This document shows, one piece after another, positions 55,261 to 58,000 of a stretch of DNA of 58,000 bases. The notes below the pieces were generated by a model. The model had not been told where the DNA came from, made no database searches, and saw nothing but the letters and a program-made list of their open reading frames with translations. Within the stretch, counting starts at the first letter, position 1. Every line of letters starts with the position of its first letter. Origin of the DNA: Cryptomeria japonica (lineage: Eukaryota; Streptophyta; Pinopsida; Cupressales; Cupressaceae); the NCBI RefSeq assembly GCF_030272615.1, contig NC_081406.1, positions 214,002,997-214,060,996 of the forward strand. Reading direction: 5' to 3'. A program made the translations under genes and the position numbers.

Positions 55261-55860
55261 AGTTTGATTGTCCAAACTTCCTTACATGTAGAAAGGAATA
55301 ATTTATGGGTAGTAGATAGATGCTTCTCCAATCACATGACTGATGATAAGAAGAAATTTATCAAATTAGAAGACTGGAATGGTGGTTATGTGAGGTTTGG
55401 TGATAACTCTTCAGTCAAAATAAAAGGCAAAGGTACACTAAGCATATATGGCAAGTTAAAAGCCCATGATGTATATTATGTGGAAGGTCTAAAACATAGT
55501 TTACTGAGTGTAAGTCAAATGTGTGACAAAGGATACAAGTTTACATTTGAATCAAAAGGACCATGCCAAATCAGAAAGGAAAGAAATGGACAACTTGTTG
55601 CTAAAGGAAAAAGGATATATGTCAACGTATACGACCTTAAGGAGTATATTGAATCTCAATGTATGATGGGATAACTTGATGAGAGCTGGCCGTGGCATAG
55701 AAGATTGGGTCACATAAATTTGGATAATCTTGTTAAGGTTAGCAAGAGAGGATATGTAAGGAACATACCACAAATCATCAAGCCAACAAACACTTTGTGT
55801 GATGAATGCCAAAGAGGAAAGAAAATAAGTCATCTTTAAGACAAAATAGAATTTAACTAC
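55261..55860 (+). pseudogene. Copia G protease and GAG-pre-integrase
   Basis: LWVVDRCFSNHMTDDKKKF: the active site DSGC-S reads DRCFS, so the catalytic Ser-Gly is lost. GYVRFGDNSSVKIKGKGTLSI, VYYVEGLKHSLLSVSQM, then a stop at 55672-55674, SWPWHRRLGHINLDNLVKVS and LCDECQRGKK follow. Confidence 0.8.
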
Positions 55861-56760
55861 AAGGCCTCTAGAGCTTGTGCACACTAATTTGTATAGGGAA
55901 ACTAGAATGAGGGTTCTAAATGGTGAGAAATACTTTATGTTGTTGATTGATGACTTCTCAAGAATGACATGGGTCACCTTCCTAGAAGACAAGTCTTAAG
56001 CCTTTGAAAGATTCAAAATCTTTAAGAAGATGGTTGGAAAGGAAAGTGGTTACAATCTGAAATGCCTGAGATTAGACCATGGAGGAGAGTTCACATCTAA
56101 TAAATTTGAAGACTACTATGAGAGACATGGAATAAGAAGACAATACTATGCCCCTAGGACACTACAACAAAATGGTGTTGTGGAAAGGAAAAATAAGACA
56201 ATCAAAGAGATGGCAAGAACAATATTAAATGAAGCAAATATGCTTGATGTATATTGGAAAGAGGTGGTCCATACCACTGTATACACATTAAACAGGGTAT
56301 AACTAAGAGTGAACATTAGAATGACACTGTATGAGTTATGGTATGATAGAAAACCTTCAGTCAAGTACTTCAAGGTGTTTGGTAGCAAATGCTTTATCAA
56401 AAGAGATGAGGATGGATTAGGTAGTTTTGAGTCAAGATGTGATGAAGGCATCTTCTTGGGGCACTCTACTCATAACAAGGCTTATAAATGTTTTAATGAA
56501 AGACCGAGTAGAGTGGTTGAGAGTGTGAATGTTAGAATTGATGAGGATATGCACAAAAGAAGGCAAAATATATTAAATAAGAGTGAGGAACCATATGTGG
56601 AAGAGGAAGCACAATCTGAAAGTGAACAAGAGGAAGAGGCACCAAGCAAAGATCTAAATAAGTATGTTTAGAAAAATCACCACAAGGATCAGATTATAGG
56701 CAACAAGAATGATGGTGTGCAAACAAGAAGGAGAGAAAGGAACAATGAATAAGTAAATTT
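55861..56760 (+). pseudogene. Copia G integrase and linker
   Basis: LELVHTNLYRET: the first catalytic Asp is Asn. YFMLLIDDFSRMTWVTFLEDKS, a stop, LKCLRLDHGGEFTSNKFE (Asp), APRTLQQNGVVERKNKT (Glu), DVYWKEVVHTTVYTLNRV, KYFKVFGSKCFI and EGIFLGHSTHNKAYKCFN. The linker is Glu-rich (EEPYVEEEAQSESEQEEEA). Stops near 55998, 56300, 56669 and 56748. Confidence 0.82.
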
Positions 56761-57480
56761 ATAATTTATGATAGAAGTGGAACCCAAGACATATGATGAG
56801 GCCAACAAGAGTGAGAAGTGGATGAAGGCCATGGAAGAAGAGTTGCAGCAAATAGACAAGAACAAGAATTGGGATTTGGTTCCTAGGCCAGAATGTAAGA
56901 ATGTTATTGACACTAAATGGGTCTACCTGAACAAGATGAATGAAGAAGGCAATGTAATAAGGAATATAGAAAGGCTTGTATATAAGAGATATGCTAAGGT
57001 AGAGGGTATAGATTTTGAAGAAACATTTGCACAAGTTGCCAGGCTTGAAGCTATAAGGATGTTCTTGGCATTATCGGCCTATAAAGGATACAAAGTGTAT
57101 CAAATGAATGTCAAATCTACCTTCTTAAATGGAAATATTTAAGAAGAGGTCTACATAGAGAAACCTAAAGGATTTCAACTACATGAAGATAGGAATTTTG
57201 TATGTAGGTTGAAAAAGGCATTGTATGGATTGAAACAGGCACCTAGAGCATGGTATTCAAGATTGGATAAGTATCTATATCGACAAGGATTCAAAAAAGG
57301 GTAGTGTTGATAGAAACTTATACATCAAAATAGAAGGTAATCATATGGTCATAGTTGTAGTATATGTAGATTACATCATATTTGGAGGGAATAAGGATCC
57401 TCTATGCAAGGAGTTTAGAGGTCAAATGCAGTCTGAATTTGAAATGTCCTTGCTTGCTGAGCTATCATATTTTCTTGGGA
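56761..57480 (+). pseudogene. Copia G reverse transcriptase, active site YVDY
   Basis: [63 protein letters not shown], a stop at 57140-57142, [12 protein letters not shown] and [23 protein letters not shown] frameshift lies near 57300. The catalytic motif at 57363-57374 reads YVDY instead of YVDD (GAT to TAC-type change), removing the second metal ligand. Confidence 0.85.
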
Positions 57481-58000
57481 TGCTTATTTCTTAGTTAGAT
57501 AAAGGTATATTTATATATAAAACTAGGTATGCCAAAGATATGTTAAAGAAATTTTAGATGTAGGACAACAAGTCAGTTAGTACTCCCATGGTGACTGGAT
57601 GCAAGCTAAGTAAGGATGATGAGTCACCCACTGTCGATTAGAGTCTGTATAGATGAATGATTGGAAGTTTGTTTATCTAATAACATCAAGGCAAAATATA
57701 GTTCAAGCAATGTGCATGATGGCAAGATTTTGAGTAGCTCCTAAGCAGTCACATGTCAATGCAGTTCGGAGGATATTCAAGTATCGGCAGGGGACACTCA
57801 ATTATGTCTTATGGTACCCAAAGAAAGGTGATTTAACTTTGCAATCCTATATTGATGCTGATTGGGAAGGTTGTGTAGATGCCATGAAGAAAACCAGTGG
57901 TGGAGCTTTTTTCTTGGGAGATAGATTGGTTTTATGGCACAACAAGAAACAAGAGTCAGTCTCATTATCAACTGCTAAAGTTGAATATATTGCAGTTGCC
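57481..58000 (+). pseudogene. Copia G RNase H, cut by window end
   Basis: DKGIFIYKTRYAKDMLKKF and NKSVSTPMVTGCKL, then several stops (57494, 57557, 57641, 57680). RNase H: QSYIDADWEGCVD (Asp), KTSGGAFFLGDRLVLWHNKKQ and STAKVEYIAVA (Glu). The window ends before the final motifs and the 3' LTR. Confidence 0.8.

Larger units (their letters stand above)
50638..58000 (+). mobile_element. Copia element G, 5' LTR to RNase H, cut by window end
   Basis: Plus-strand Ty1/copia with LTR, PBS, gag with extra zinc knuckles, protease, integrase, RT and most of RNase H. Distinct from A, C, D and F by its long gag tail. Many frameshifts and stops, more than in D or F. Confidence 0.85.

Noticed and set aside
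1-58000. A new defence or metabolic gene system
   Set aside because: Every long reading frame with recognisable similarity belongs to a retroelement; the only unexplained longer ORF is the one in LINE E (32628-33351).

Overview
The window is a block of nested and flanking retrotransposons from a plant nuclear genome. No cellular gene, rRNA, tRNA gene or CRISPR array could be supported. Plant origin follows from the Tat-type Ty3/gypsy element with a second RNase H, several Ty1/copia elements primed by initiator Met-tRNA (TGGTATCAGAGC-type sites), an L1-like LINE with a C-terminal RNase H, and a TRIM. A large-genome seed plant, perhaps a gymnosperm, is my guess; nothing here proves the taxon.

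Layout. 1-2547: copia remnant A (+), LTR and gag to integrase, cut off at about 2547. 2548-3101: unassigned flank. 3107-48948: one Ty3/gypsy element B (+), bounded by 1.28 and 1.24 kb LTRs and an intact 5-bp target duplication GTACT. B was about 15.7 kb before it was split by four insertions: copia C (-, 10622-18234) between protease and RT; copia D (-, 19606-35086) just before the RT; a 342-bp TRIM (37122-37463) in the integrase zinc finger; and copia F (+, 40215-46889) in the 3' noncoding part. D's 5' LTR is itself split by LINE E (+, 25765-33967). 48954-50637: unassigned flank. About 50638-58000: copia G (+), cut by the window end, its 5' LTR holding a 1434-bp solo gypsy LTR H (-, 50856-52289, TSD GAATG).

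How the parts relate. Each nested LTR element has TG...CA-type ends, a primer-binding site, a polypurine tract and a 5-bp target duplication (exact for B, D, F and H; one mismatch for C and the TRIM). Removing each insert rejoins B's gag-pol map in the order gag, protease, RT, RNase H, second RNase H, integrase. Nesting gives relative order: B before C, D, TRIM and F; D before E; G before H. All polyproteins carry stops or frameshifts, and several have lost catalytic residues (FVDH in D, YVDY in G, a DSG change in F's protease), so nothing looks autonomous today. D and F are best preserved: each keeps essentially one reading frame over the whole polyprotein.

Less ordinary signals: two arrays of diverged repeats with an exact 22-bp period in B's leader; 42-bp and about 54-bp tandem repeats in the same leader; an unrecognised third ORF downstream of the RNase H in LINE E; a TAATG stop-start overlap between E's two main ORFs; a 20-bp-period array of polypurine-like tracts in copia C; and a shared motif array in the transcribed part of three copia LTR families.
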